From Parasedimentitalea maritima (GTDB lineage: Bacteria; Pseudomonadota; Alphaproteobacteria; Rhodobacterales; Rhodobacteraceae): DNA of 64,000 nucleotides. The DNA lies in contig NZ_VAUA01000004.1 in assembly GCF_005771405.1 (NCBI RefSeq), positions 124,001 to 188,000 on the forward strand, given 5' to 3'. Every line of letters starts with the position of its first letter. The stretch's first letter is position 1. Both the position numbers and the translations under genes were made by a program. Positions 36,491 to 44,620 of the stretch are shown here, one piece after another. The notes beneath the pieces are model-generated. The model was not told the origin of the DNA. It was given only the letters and a program-made list of their open reading frames with translations, and searched no databases.

Positions 36491-38187
36491 GTACTGTTGG
36501 TGTCGTCATGCTGGTGCACACGGCACTTGACCGGGCTGAGCAAGTGGCCCGCCATTGGACCGCTGGTGGTTGTCCGGTTGTGCTACACGTAGACGGAAAT
36601 GTTCCTAACGCGACGTATCGTGCCTTTGCTTCTGCGCTCGCAGATGATCCTTTGGTGCGATTTTCCCGACGCCACCGCTGTGAATGGGGAACCTGGGGGA
36701 TTGTCGCAGCTTCGCAAAGTGCCTCAGAACTTATGTTGAAAGAGTTTGCGAACGTCCACCATGTCTTTCTGGCATCAGGGTCTTGTTTGCCATTGCGACC
36801 GGTGCAAGAGCTGATCGACTATCTGGCAGCAAGGCCGCGCACCGATTTTATCGAAAGCGCCACAACTGCGGATGTACCCTGGACCGTTGGTGGCTTGGAT
36901 GTTGAACGATTTACCCTTCGCTTCCCGTTCTCATGGAAAAAACATCGGCTTCTGTTTGACCGCTATGTTGATCTTCAACGTAAACTTGGAATGAAGCGCA
37001 AGATTCCTGCTGGTCTTGTTCCGCACATGGGCAGTCAATGGTGGTGTTTGACACGGCAGACTTTGTCAGCGATTTTACAAGACCCAGACAGGGCGATTTA
37101 TGATCGGTACTTCCAAAAGGTGTGGATCCCCGATGAAAGTTACTATCAGACTTTAGTGCGACAGTACTCCGGCAATATCGAAAGTCGGTCACTGACACTA
37201 TCCAAGTTTGATTTTCAAGGTAAGCCACATATTTTCTACGATGATCATTTGCAGTTGCTTCGCAGATCAGATTGTTTTGTAGCTCGCAAAATCTGGCCAA
37301 GAGCCGGGCGGTTGTATCAGGCGTTCCTGACCGATCAGGCTGGCGCGATGAAGAGAACCGAGCCTAACCCAGGCAAAATCGACCGCATTTTTGCAAAAGC
37401 GGTAGAGCGACGGACTCGTGGTCGGCAAGGGTTGTATATGCAAAGTCGGGTACCACGGCATGGCGCTGAAAATGGGATAACCTCGAATCCATATTCCATT
37501 TTTCAGGGGTTTGCGGAACTGTTCGAAGACTTTGAACCTTGGTTAGCAAGAGCCACTGGTACCCGTGTTCATGGGCACTTGTTTGCGCCCGAACGGGTTG
37601 AGTTTGCAGATGGTCAGGTTTTGTTAAACGGAGCACTGACCGATAATCCAAAAACCCGCGACTATAACGCTGATAGCTTTCTTACAAATTTGATCTGGAA
37701 CACTCGTGGGGAACGACAGTGTTTTCAGTTCGGTCCCGGTGACAATCAGGAAATCAACTGGTTAGTTGCGCGTGATCCGAATGCGCAGGTTTCGGTCATC
37801 TCAGGGGCTTGGGCTGTTCCGTTGTTCAAGTCGAACCGCAATTTTGCCGATCTCAGAAAAGAAGCCGCAAGGTTGCAACGGATCGAGAGCGAGCATTTGA
37901 CTGTCTTACGGTCGCATTACACCAAGGCGCGAGTTCGGATTTGGACAATGGCAGAATTCATTGAGGCGCCCATGGAGCCTATTCAGACCATTGTCGATGA
38001 AATTGGCCTGTTGCAGCAACGCCGGTTGAGCGAGGCACCGACAATGTTGGATCTGGATGGGTTTGGCCAGTTTCTTCAAAATCTCAAAAATCAGGGCATG
38101 CATCCCTATTTGATGGGGGATTTCCCTGTAGAGCAGGGACCGGTCAACATGCCGAAACCACCTCGTAAACCCTATTTGGTGCGATAA
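36487..38187 (+). CDS. Core-2/I-branching beta-1,6-N-acetylglucosaminyltransferase-type glycosyltransferase with extra C-terminal domain
   Basis: 566 residues from a GTG that overlaps the upstream stop by 4 nt. The N-terminal half (about 1-260) is the Core-2/I-branching (GT14) fold: VGVVMLVHTALDRAEQVARHW, FLASGSCLPLRPVQELIDYL, FIESATTAD, GSQWWCLTR and VWIPDESYYQTLVRQ. The C-terminal half (about 300-566) is a separate module, including YSIFQGFAELFEDFEPWLARA and TSFLTN-type segments. I believe it is the family called DUF5927, but this is from memory. It probably extends or branches a surface glycan. The next gene begins within 7 bp. Confidence 0.82.
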   Translation: MSTVGVVMLVHTALDRAEQVARHWTAGGCPVVLHVDGNVPNATYRAFASALADDPLVRFSRRHRCEWGTWGIVAASQSASELMLKEFANVHHVFLASGSCLPLRPVQELIDYLAARPRTDFIESATTADVPWTVGGLDVERFTLRFPFSWKKHRLLFDRYVDLQRKLGMKRKIPAGLVPHMGSQWWCLTRQTLSAILQDPDRAIYDRYFQKVWIPDESYYQTLVRQYSGNIESRSLTLSKFDFQGKPHIFYDDHLQLLRRSDCFVARKIWPRAGRLYQAFLTDQAGAMKRTEPNPGKIDRIFAKAVERRTRGRQGLYMQSRVPRHGAENGITSNPYSIFQGFAELFEDFEPWLARATGTRVHGHLFAPERVEFADGQVLLNGALTDNPKTRDYNADSFLTNLIWNTRGERQCFQFGPGDNQEINWLVARDPNAQVSVISGAWAVPLFKSNRNFADLRKEAARLQRIESEHLTVLRSHYTKARVRIWTMAEFIEAPMEPIQTIVDEIGLLQQRRLSEAPTMLDLDGFGQFLQNLKNQGMHPYLMGDFPVEQGPVNMPKPPRKPYLVR

Positions 38188-38193
38188 TCCATT

Positions 38194-38256
38194 ATGACAG
38201 ACAAGTATGATTACTTTATTGTTTTGCCGAAATGCGGACGGGTTCCAATTTTTTAG
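38194..38256 (+). other. Displaced 5' end of the sulfotransferase gene
   Basis: The ATG at 38194 reads MTDKYDYFIVLPK and then leaves the sulfotransferase frame, stopping at 38256. If one base were added in ttttgccgaaatg (near 38226), the reading would become DYFIVLAEMRTGSNFLE, a normal sulfotransferase N-terminus. This supports a one-base deletion or a sequencing error. Confidence 0.6.
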
Positions 38257-39620
38257 AGACCAATCTGAATGGTTTTTCTGGTCTTTGCTGTCATGGTGAG
38301 GCTTTTAACCCGCACTTTATTGGCTATCCAAACTCTACTGAGATTTTGGGAGTTAGTCAGGATGATCGAGACAACGACCCCGCGCGTTTGATCGGTGAGA
38401 TAAAGTCTCAAGCCGGGGCGTTGGGCGGGTTTCGCTACTTCCATGATCACGACCCGCGTGTGTTAGATATCGCTCTGGAAGACCCGCGATGTGCTAAAAT
38501 AATCCTGACCCGAAATCCGTTGGACAGCTATGTGTCCTGGAAAATTGCTGTAGCGACTGGTCAGTGGAAGCTGACAAATGTGACGCGCCGCAAAGAGGCG
38601 TTGGCAGAGTTCGACGGCGCAGAATTTGCGCATCACGTTGATGCCTTGCAGGATTTTCAAGTGCTATTGCTTAACCGCCTACAAAAGAGCGGGCAGTCTC
38701 CGTTTTATGTTGCCTATGAGGATTTACCGAGCGTCGAAGTGATGAATGGCTTAGCACGTTGGTTAGGGCTGGATGAGCAAGTGGAGGCGCTGGATGATAG
38801 TTTGAAGCGTCAGAACCCTGCACCAGTTACAGCCAAGGTGGCCAATGTCGAAGAAATGGAAACCGCGCTGTCAGGCATGGACCGTTTCAATCTCTCACGC
38901 ACGCCAAACTTTGAACCTCGTCGTGGCCCAGCAGTCCCTGGTTACGTGGCTGGAGTGGTAACACCGCTGCTGTATATGCCAATCAAAGGCGGCCCCGAGG
39001 CAGAGGTGATTAACTGGTTGGCCGGGCTGGATCGCGTTGCGGTAGACGGGTTGATTAGTAAGATGAACCAAAAGCAATTGCGGATATGGCGGCGAGGCAA
39101 TCCAGGATATCGCAGTTTTACTGTATTGCGTCATCCTGTGGCTCGAGCTCATACAGTATTCTGTCAAAAAATCTTGTCGGCGGGTCCGGATAATTACCGA
39201 AAGATCCGCGAGACCCTACGGAGAAAATTCAAGGTTCCGCTGCCTAAAAACGGACCTGACGCAAGTTATTCAATTGTTGATCATCGCGCTGCATTTGAGG
39301 GATTCTTGGAGTTCCTGCGCGTCAATTTGGCAGGTCAGACGGCAATTCGCGTTGATGACGCCTGGGCAAGTCAATCACAGTCAATTTCAGGTTTTTCCGA
39401 CTTGAGTGTGCCGGATTTTGTGTTCCGCGAGGAGGAGCTCGCTGAGGAATTGCCACATCTGGCACGTCGTGTTGGGCGGATGGAGCCTGGTGAGCTGGTT
39501 ACGGCTGCAAAAGACACGCCCTACGCGTTGGAAGACATCTATGATGCCGCGTTAGAGGAGAAAGTAGCCAAAATCTACCATCGAGACTACTTGATGTTTG
39601 GCTTTGGCCCCTGGCGGTAG
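38232..39620 (+). CDS. Tandem sulfotransferase-like protein (apparently 5'-frameshifted)
   Basis: 462 residues in the long frame, from an internal ATG that has no ribosome binding site. It opens MRTGSNFLETNLNG, the PAPS 5'-phosphosulfate loop of NodH/Stf-type sulfotransferases. Its preceding beta strand lies in another frame (38194-38231). The first domain also has KIILTRNPLDSYVSWKIA (3'-phosphate-binding motif, near 95). A second sulfotransferase-like domain follows from about 240 with SFTVLRHPVARAHTVFCQKI, ending YLMFGFGPWR. It would add sulfate from PAPS to a glycan made by the neighbouring transferases. Without the first strand, domain 1 is probably impaired. Confidence 0.75.
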   Translation: MRTGSNFLETNLNGFSGLCCHGEAFNPHFIGYPNSTEILGVSQDDRDNDPARLIGEIKSQAGALGGFRYFHDHDPRVLDIALEDPRCAKIILTRNPLDSYVSWKIAVATGQWKLTNVTRRKEALAEFDGAEFAHHVDALQDFQVLLLNRLQKSGQSPFYVAYEDLPSVEVMNGLARWLGLDEQVEALDDSLKRQNPAPVTAKVANVEEMETALSGMDRFNLSRTPNFEPRRGPAVPGYVAGVVTPLLYMPIKGGPEAEVINWLAGLDRVAVDGLISKMNQKQLRIWRRGNPGYRSFTVLRHPVARAHTVFCQKILSAGPDNYRKIRETLRRKFKVPLPKNGPDASYSIVDHRAAFEGFLEFLRVNLAGQTAIRVDDAWASQSQSISGFSDLSVPDFVFREEELAEELPHLARRVGRMEPGELVTAAKDTPYALEDIYDAALEEKVAKIYHRDYLMFGFGPWR

Positions 39621-39679
39621 CATTCTGAATTAGGTCTGGGACAGCAACCAAATCTCAGCGATCATCCGGGCTTGGGGGG

Positions 39680-40144
39680 CTAGGCTGCCTGAACCGATTG
39701 GCTTTCGGTAAGAATAGTATAGAGCGTTGCAGCATCGGGGTTAGCGCGTAGTTTCGTACAAAAACTTTGCTCGCGCAGGGTGCGCGATACTAAGGCCAGT
39801 GCCTTCAGGTGCTCAACACCCGCGTCTTCGGGGGCCAAAAGTGAAAACGCGATGTCTACAGGTTGGCGGTCAACTGAGCCAAAATCGAGTGGTTTTTCCA
39901 AAATCACAAAAACGCCGATGACTTCTTCGACGCCACTGATCCTGGCGTGGGGCAGGGCAACACCATGCCCAACCCCAGTTGGGCCGAGGCTCTCACGGTC
40001 AAGCAAGGCCTCGACAGTGGCCAGAGCTTGCAGGGAATAGGCCGAGTTGGCCACATCCGCGATTTCCTGAAACAGCCGTTTCTTGCTAGAGGCCGAACTA
40101 ATGACTCGGACTGCCTCTGGCTTGAGGATGTTGGAAAGTTGCAT
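39680..40144 (-). CDS. ptsN: PTS IIA-like nitrogen regulatory protein
   Basis: 154 residues from the ATG at 40144; an upstream in-frame GTG at 40159 adds only five residues. The phospho-accepting His lies in GVALPHARISGVEEV (about residue 66), and DFGSVDRQPVDIAFSLLAPE follows. It takes part in the nitrogen phosphotransferase relay (PtsP-NPr-PtsN) regulating metabolism and potassium transport. It is the last gene after hpf, 50 bp away, the usual alphaproteobacterial order. It is convergent with the sulfotransferase gene. Confidence 0.93.
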   Translation of the reverse strand: MQLSNILKPEAVRVISSASSKKRLFQEIADVANSAYSLQALATVEALLDRESLGPTGVGHGVALPHARISGVEEVIGVFVILEKPLDFGSVDRQPVDIAFSLLAPEDAGVEHLKALALVSRTLREQSFCTKLRANPDAATLYTILTESQSVQAA

Positions 40145-40194
40145 TTCCCTGTGCTCCACTTGGGTGCCCTGAAGGGCACCTAGAGTTCTAATAG

Positions 40195-40758
40195 TTACGG
40201 ATCAATCCAGCCGATATTGCCGTCGTCCCGTCGATAGACCACATTCAGCCCATCTTGTCCTTCTTGCCGGAAGATCAGCACCGGGGCGCCCGCCAGTTCC
40301 ATCTGCATTACAGCCTCTCCAACCGACAAGGAAGGAATTTTTGTCTCTAGCTCAGCCACGATGATGGGTTGTAGCGAAGACGGTTCATCCTCGGTATGTG
40401 CATCTTCTGAAGCGAGGATATAAGAGCTGGCAGCTGAAAGTTCAACAGGCACGCTTCGGTCACGGTGATGGTCTTTGAGGCGGCGCTTGTACCGGCGTAG
40501 CTGCTTCTCCATTTTTTCGCAGCAGCTGTCAAAGGCGGCATAGATCTCAGTTTCGTGCGCCTTGGCCTGGGCGGTCAGTCCAGTCGAAAGATGCACGGTG
40601 GTTTCGCACACATATTCATGCGCCGAACGGGAAAAGACGACGGTGGCGTCGGTAGGTCGCTGTGCATACTTTGCCACGGCCTCGCCAAGTTCGGTCTGCA
40701 CATGAGTTTGCAGGGCCGAGCCAATGTCGATCTGTTTTCCGCTGATTTGGTAACGCAT
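40195..40758 (-). CDS. hpf: Ribosome hibernation promoting factor, long form
   Basis: 187 residues from the ATG at 40758, with AAGGAG 6 nt upstream; the longer start is unlikely. The N-terminal YfiA/HPF domain is YQISGKQIDIGSALQTHVQ, with conserved AYAAFDSCCEKMEKQLRRYKRR-type features (seen as AFDSCCEKMEKQLRRYKRR). A linker leads to the C-terminal dimerisation domain (FRQEGQDGLNVVYRRDDGNI), so it is the long form that forms 100S ribosomes. The 276 bp between hpf and lptB hold a small hairpin (ccaatt / aattgg at 40991-41009) but no gene. Confidence 0.93.
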   Translation of the reverse strand: MRYQISGKQIDIGSALQTHVQTELGEAVAKYAQRPTDATVVFSRSAHEYVCETTVHLSTGLTAQAKAHETEIYAAFDSCCEKMEKQLRRYKRRLKDHHRDRSVPVELSAASSYILASEDAHTEDEPSSLQPIIVAELETKIPSLSVGEAVMQMELAGAPVLIFRQEGQDGLNVVYRRDDGNIGWIDP

Positions 40759-41034
40759 GTGATCTCCTTCACGTATGGACATCCAAAGCTCCAGCCGGAC
40801 CGGGTCCGGAAGGTTCACTCAGCTTAGGATGGGGGGAAATAGGCTGATCTTCTGGTTGCATCCAACCGGTCCTTGTTTCCAAGGTCAGGTCGAGAATTGC
40901 ATCAAGCTGATCTATTGCCATAGGTCAATTCGATGCCAAGAAAGAGGGAGAGTCAATGGCAAACCTGACAACAACATTAAGGAGCATTACCCAATTTGGC
41001 GGGAATTGGCCGAAAGGTGGTAACGTATCGCAGG

Positions 41035-41793
41035 TTAGGAAATACGGAAATTGTCGCCCAAGTAGACGCGGCGAACGTTTTCATTTTCAACCACTTCTTC
41101 GGGTGTGCCAGACATGAGCACTTGCCCGTCGTGCAAAATATAGGCGCGATCTACAATTTCCAAAGTTTCTCGCACGTTGTGATCGGTAATTAACACACCG
41201 ATGCCGCGTTTCTTCAAATCAGAGACCAAATGGCGGATGTCTCCAACTGAAATTGGATCGACACCAGCAAAGGGTTCGTCCAACAACAGGTACTTAGGTT
41301 CAGCAGCAAGACAGCGCGCGATTTCGACCCGGCGTCTTTCTCCCCCGGACAAAGCGAGCGCGGGGGCACGACGCAGATGTTCAATCGAGAAATCCGACAA
41401 CAATTCTTCTAACCGCTCGCGACGCTTGTGGGCGTGTGGAACTGCGATGTCGAGCACGGCCGAGATATTATCCTCAACTGACAAACCTCGAAAAATTGAC
41501 ATTTCCTGAGGTAAATAGCCAATACCTAGTCGCGCCCGGCGGTACATAGGGAGCGTAGTGACGTTCTGGCCGTCGATTGTCACCGTACCTGCTTCTGGAA
41601 ATACGAGGCCAGCGATAGAGTAAAAGCTGGTGGTTTTGCCGGATCCATTAGGGCCAAGCAGGGCCACGACTTCCCCTCTATCCAGGGTCATGGTGACATC
41701 GCGAATTACCACCTTCTTCTTGTAGGACTTGCGTAGCTTGTCGATCTTTAGACCTGACGAACCTGGCGTAACGGTAAGAGCCGGTTTCGCCAT
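41035..41793 (-). CDS. lptB: LPS export ABC transporter ATPase LptB
   Basis: 252 residues. Walker A is [14 protein letters not shown], the signature [16 protein letters not shown] and Walker [19 protein letters not shown], with switch His in [11 protein letters not shown]. The FAGVDP after Walker B is typical of LptB. It drives LPS transport with LptFG. lptA and lptC lie upstream in the same unit, and lptF/G are not in the window. The start overlaps the lptA stop at one base. Confidence 0.96.
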   Translation of the reverse strand: MAKPALTVTPGSSGLKIDKLRKSYKKKVVIRDVTMTLDRGEVVALLGPNGSGKTTSFYSIAGLVFPEAGTVTIDGQNVTTLPMYRRARLGIGYLPQEMSIFRGLSVEDNISAVLDIAVPHAHKRRERLEELLSDFSIEHLRRAPALALSGGERRRVEIARCLAAEPKYLLLDEPFAGVDPISVGDIRHLVSDLKKRGIGVLITDHNVRETLEIVDRAYILHDGQVLMSGTPEEVVENENVRRVYLGDNFRIS

Positions 41794-42287
41794 CAGTTGT
41801 TGCCGTCGGGGTTGAGGATGGTTTTGACGCGGCCTGACATCTGGGCGGTACCAGAATTCAAGTTTACTACCATCTGACTGGAGGCAAGGGTGCTATTTCC
41901 CTGACTGAGCAATACATTACCGTTCATCACAATGGTGCCGCTGTCGATGGTATATTCAGCACGTTCGGCTTCTGCGGCGTCGGGGCCGTTGACGAGAATG
42001 ACGTTGCCAGTAGCTTCAAGACGGTCAATACCCTTTTGCTCAGGCTTGTAGATCACCAGAACGTTGTCTGCAGATAGCCTCATCACACCCTGTATCACCA
42101 AAACGCTACCTAGAAATTGCGCCGAACCGTCGACCTGGTTGACCTCAAGTGTGTCGGAGGTGACTTCGACTGGAAGCGATGGATCCGCCTTGATCGTGCC
42201 AAAGGCAATCGAGGTAGATTGGGCCGTCGCCAGGCCCGAAATGAGGGCCAGCGGCAGGCAGAAGATCAGGGTACGGAAATATGACAC
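41793..42287 (-). CDS. lptA: LPS transport periplasmic protein LptA
   Basis: 164 residues with a signal peptide ([15 protein letters not shown], after MSYFRTLIF). The beta-jellyroll repeats of the OstA/LptA family are visible: [58 protein letters not shown]. It forms the periplasmic bridge for LPS between LptC and LptD. It lies 3 bp after lptC and overlaps lptB. Confidence 0.93.
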   Translation of the reverse strand: MSYFRTLIFCLPLALISGLATAQSTSIAFGTIKADPSLPVEVTSDTLEVNQVDGSAQFLGSVLVIQGVMRLSADNVLVIYKPEQKGIDRLEATGNVILVNGPDAAEAERAEYTIDSGTIVMNGNVLLSQGNSTLASSQMVVNLNSGTAQMSGRVKTILNPDGNN

Positions 42288-42290
42288 AAG

Positions 42291-42890
42291 TTATCTTTCT
42301 GATTTTTGAGGATCGTATACCAGTTTTACCCCGTTATTGAATAGCATTTGCAGCGGGCCACCTTGAGTTTTTGTTTCCAGTTGCATGCTGCCAGCGTTTA
42401 GTACCCCTATTGGGCCTGTTGCCGTCACAGGACCAGGGCTGTTGGCAGATATACCGCTGAGGGTTGCGTTCAGTAGGTCAGTTGTTACCTCAAGACCCGA
42501 AGTAGAAGTGATTGCAACATCGCCGGAAAAGCTTGCGATATCCTTGTCAAGATACACTTCTCCGCTGTTTGAAGTCAGCGTAAGGCGGCCTCCATCTGCC
42601 ATTTTGATGACTGCTTGCAAATCAGTAGCCACTGCCGGGGAAGCAAGCCCGCCTGGTCGGGCGATGCTTGCAGTGACGGTGATTTCGTCTCCTTGGGCAG
42701 TGGTGCCAGAAAAAAATGGCGCAGTAACTTGCTGGCCGCGCATGCGCTCTTCGATTTCATGTTCGGCAAAGGGAATGGTTGCGTCAGTGTCCACTCCGCG
42801 TGAAATCAAGAACAGGGTGGACAAAAGAACCAGTGCCGTAAGCGGTAATAGCACCTTAAGAAATGCCACCATGCGGGAGTAGCGATCCAT
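42291..42890 (-). CDS. lptC: LPS export protein LptC
   Basis: 199 residues. A single N-terminal membrane segment (VLLPLTALVLLSTLFLIS) is followed by a periplasmic jellyroll with LTSNSGEVYLDKDIASFSG and VTTDLLNATLSG. It anchors LptA to the LptBFG complex. The gene follows the KdsD gene by 18 bp and precedes lptA. Length is typical for alphaproteobacteria. Confidence 0.9.
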   Translation of the reverse strand: MDRYSRMVAFLKVLLPLTALVLLSTLFLISRGVDTDATIPFAEHEIEERMRGQQVTAPFFSGTTAQGDEITVTASIARPGGLASPAVATDLQAVIKMADGGRLTLTSNSGEVYLDKDIASFSGDVAITSTSGLEVTTDLLNATLSGISANSPGPVTATGPIGVLNAGSMQLETKTQGGPLQMLFNNGVKLVYDPQKSER

Positions 42891-42908
42891 ATTCAGTGCC
42901 CTCTAGCC

Positions 42909-43868
42909 CTAGCCCAGGCCTGCGCGAAGGCAGTCGTGGATGTGCAGTAAGCCTTCGGCTTTTTGACCGTTGTCTGGGTTTACCACAAACAAACAGGTGA
43001 TATGGCGCTGATTCATAATGGCAACCGCCTCTTCAGCCAATGCGCCGGGTGCAATTGTAGTAGGATCTTTAGTCATAACGTCGGTGGCATTTAGCGACAG
43101 AAGCCCATCCATATGACGGCGGAGGTCACCATCTGTGATAATCCCCAGTAATTGCCCGTCATCCGCGGTTACACCAACCACGCCAAAGCCTTTTTGACTG
43201 ATTTCAATCAGGGTGTCTGACATTGGTGCGTTTGGAGAAACCGTGGGCAGTGCTGTATCGCTATGCATCAAATCACTAACTTTGGACAAGCGAGCACCCA
43301 GCTTCCCTCCGGGATGGAAATCGCGGAAGTTTTCGGGGGTGAATTCCCTATGCTCCATAAGAGCGACAGCGAGCGCATCACCCAAGGCAAGTGTCATGGT
43401 GGTAGAGGTTGTGGGTACAATGCCGGAACCACAAGCTTCGGGCGCTTGTGGCAAAACCAGTGCTACGTCTGCTTGCTTCAAAAGAGTCGAGCTCGCTCGG
43501 CTAGCTACCCCAATCAGCGGAATGCCAAAGCGACGGGTATGGGCCACCATGTCGGCTAGTTCCGGCGTTTCCCCAGAATTGGACAGCATTAGGGCAACGT
43601 CGCCCTTGGCCATCATACCAAGATCCCCGTGACTGGCCTCGGCTGGGTGTACAAAATGCGCTGGAGTACCGGTTGAGGCCAAAGTGGCTGCGATCTTGCG
43701 GGCAATGTGTCCGGATTTCCCCATGCCAGAAATGATCACCCGGCCGGTGGCGTTCAAGAGGGTAGCAACGGCACGGTCAAAGCTGTCGTCCAATCCGTCG
43801 GCCAGCTGTTGAAGAGCCTGTGATTCGATGTTGATGACGCGGCGGGCTATGTTCTGAAAATTGCTCAT
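42909..43868 (-). CDS. kdsD: Arabinose-5-phosphate isomerase, KpsF/KdsD
   Basis: 319 residues. The N-terminal SIS domain has VIISGMGKSGHIARKIAATL, HPAEASHGDLGM and MLSNSGETPELADMV. Two CBS repeats follow from about 205 (LPTVSPNAPMSDTLIE and VMTKDPTTIAPGALAEEAV). It converts ribulose-5-phosphate to arabinose-5-phosphate, the first step of Kdo synthesis. It overlaps the RNase D-like gene as ATGA and lies before lptC. With kdsB in the same window it supports Kdo supply. Confidence 0.95.
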   Translation of the reverse strand: MSNFQNIARRVINIESQALQQLADGLDDSFDRAVATLLNATGRVIISGMGKSGHIARKIAATLASTGTPAHFVHPAEASHGDLGMMAKGDVALMLSNSGETPELADMVAHTRRFGIPLIGVASRASSTLLKQADVALVLPQAPEACGSGIVPTTSTTMTLALGDALAVALMEHREFTPENFRDFHPGGKLGARLSKVSDLMHSDTALPTVSPNAPMSDTLIEISQKGFGVVGVTADDGQLLGIITDGDLRRHMDGLLSLNATDVMTKDPTTIAPGALAEEAVAIMNQRHITCLFVVNPDNGQKAEGLLHIHDCLRAGLG

Positions 43869-44479
43869 GAGTGGGCAAAAATATCGGTTTCGGGCCAGCC
43901 AGCCAGATCAAGTTTGGCGCGCATCGGTAGGAAATCAAAACAGGCCTGGGCCATTTCGGTGCGGCCTTCGCGGGCCAAGCGTTTGTTTAACTCTTCGCGG
44001 AGGCGGTGCAGGTGCAACACATCTGAGGCGGCGTAATCGAGCTGTGCTTTGGTCAGTTTGGGAGCCCCCCAGTCGCTCATCTGTTGTTGTTTTGAAATAT
44101 CAACGCCTATCAATTCTTGAGTCAGATTCTTTAGCCCATGACGGTCTGTATAGGTACGGATCAGGCGGCTGGCGATTTTGGTGCAGTAGACCGGTGCCGT
44201 CAGAGCACCAAAAGCGTTGAACATCGCTGCGATGTCGAAGCGGCCAAAATGAAATAGTTTCAGGACCTTGGGATCCTCCAGCATCCGACACAGGTTCGGT
44301 GCCTCAGTTTGGTCCTTAGAGACTTGGATCATGTGCGCGTTGCCGTCGCCGCCGGACATCTGGACAACACACAACCGGTCGCGGTGAGGGTTTAATCCCA
44401 TGGTCTCGCAATCAATGGCAACGATCGGGCCAAGGTCAAGCCCATCGGGGAGGTCGTTTTGATACAGATGATTGGCCAA
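43865..44479 (-). CDS. RNase D-like DEDD 3'-5' exonuclease
   Basis: 204 residues, shorter than E. coli RNase D, with only the exonuclease domain. Motif ExoI is VAIDCETMGLNPHRDRLCVV, ExoII is LFHFGRFDIAAMFNAFG, and ExoIII is LDYAASDVLHLHRLREEL. The HRDC domains are missing, as in other short alphaproteobacterial relatives. It probably trims structured RNA. It overlaps kdsD by 4 nt, so the two are co-transcribed with lptCAB. Confidence 0.88.
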   Translation of the reverse strand: MANHLYQNDLPDGLDLGPIVAIDCETMGLNPHRDRLCVVQMSGGDGNAHMIQVSKDQTEAPNLCRMLEDPKVLKLFHFGRFDIAAMFNAFGALTAPVYCTKIASRLIRTYTDRHGLKNLTQELIGVDISKQQQMSDWGAPKLTKAQLDYAASDVLHLHRLREELNKRLAREGRTEMAQACFDFLPMRAKLDLAGWPETDIFAHS

Positions 44480-44567
44480 GGGATGCAGTCCTGATCATTA
44501 TTTGAAACTGATGCAGGAGATAGGCCTTTTACATCCTCAACTCAATGGGGAGGGGGAAGAGGTTGGA

Positions 44568-44590
44568 ATTTGGGCGCCCCGGCGCCAAAT
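44568..44590 (-). terminator. Hairpin after the alanine symporter gene
   Basis: The arms atttgg-g-cgc / gcg-ccaaat form an AT-flanked GC-rich stem, 31 bp after the symporter stop. On the minus strand the flank is A/T rich but has no long T-run. Confidence 0.5.
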
Positions 44591-44620
44591 CAACGCCGGG
44601 GGCTATAGTATCTTTGCCTA

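Noticed and set aside
38194-38256. Programmed -1 frameshifting as an explanation for the sulfotransferase start
   Set aside because: The bases around the shift point (GTT TTG CCG AAA) contain no X-XXY-YYZ heptamer in the right phase and I see no strong downstream pseudoknot.
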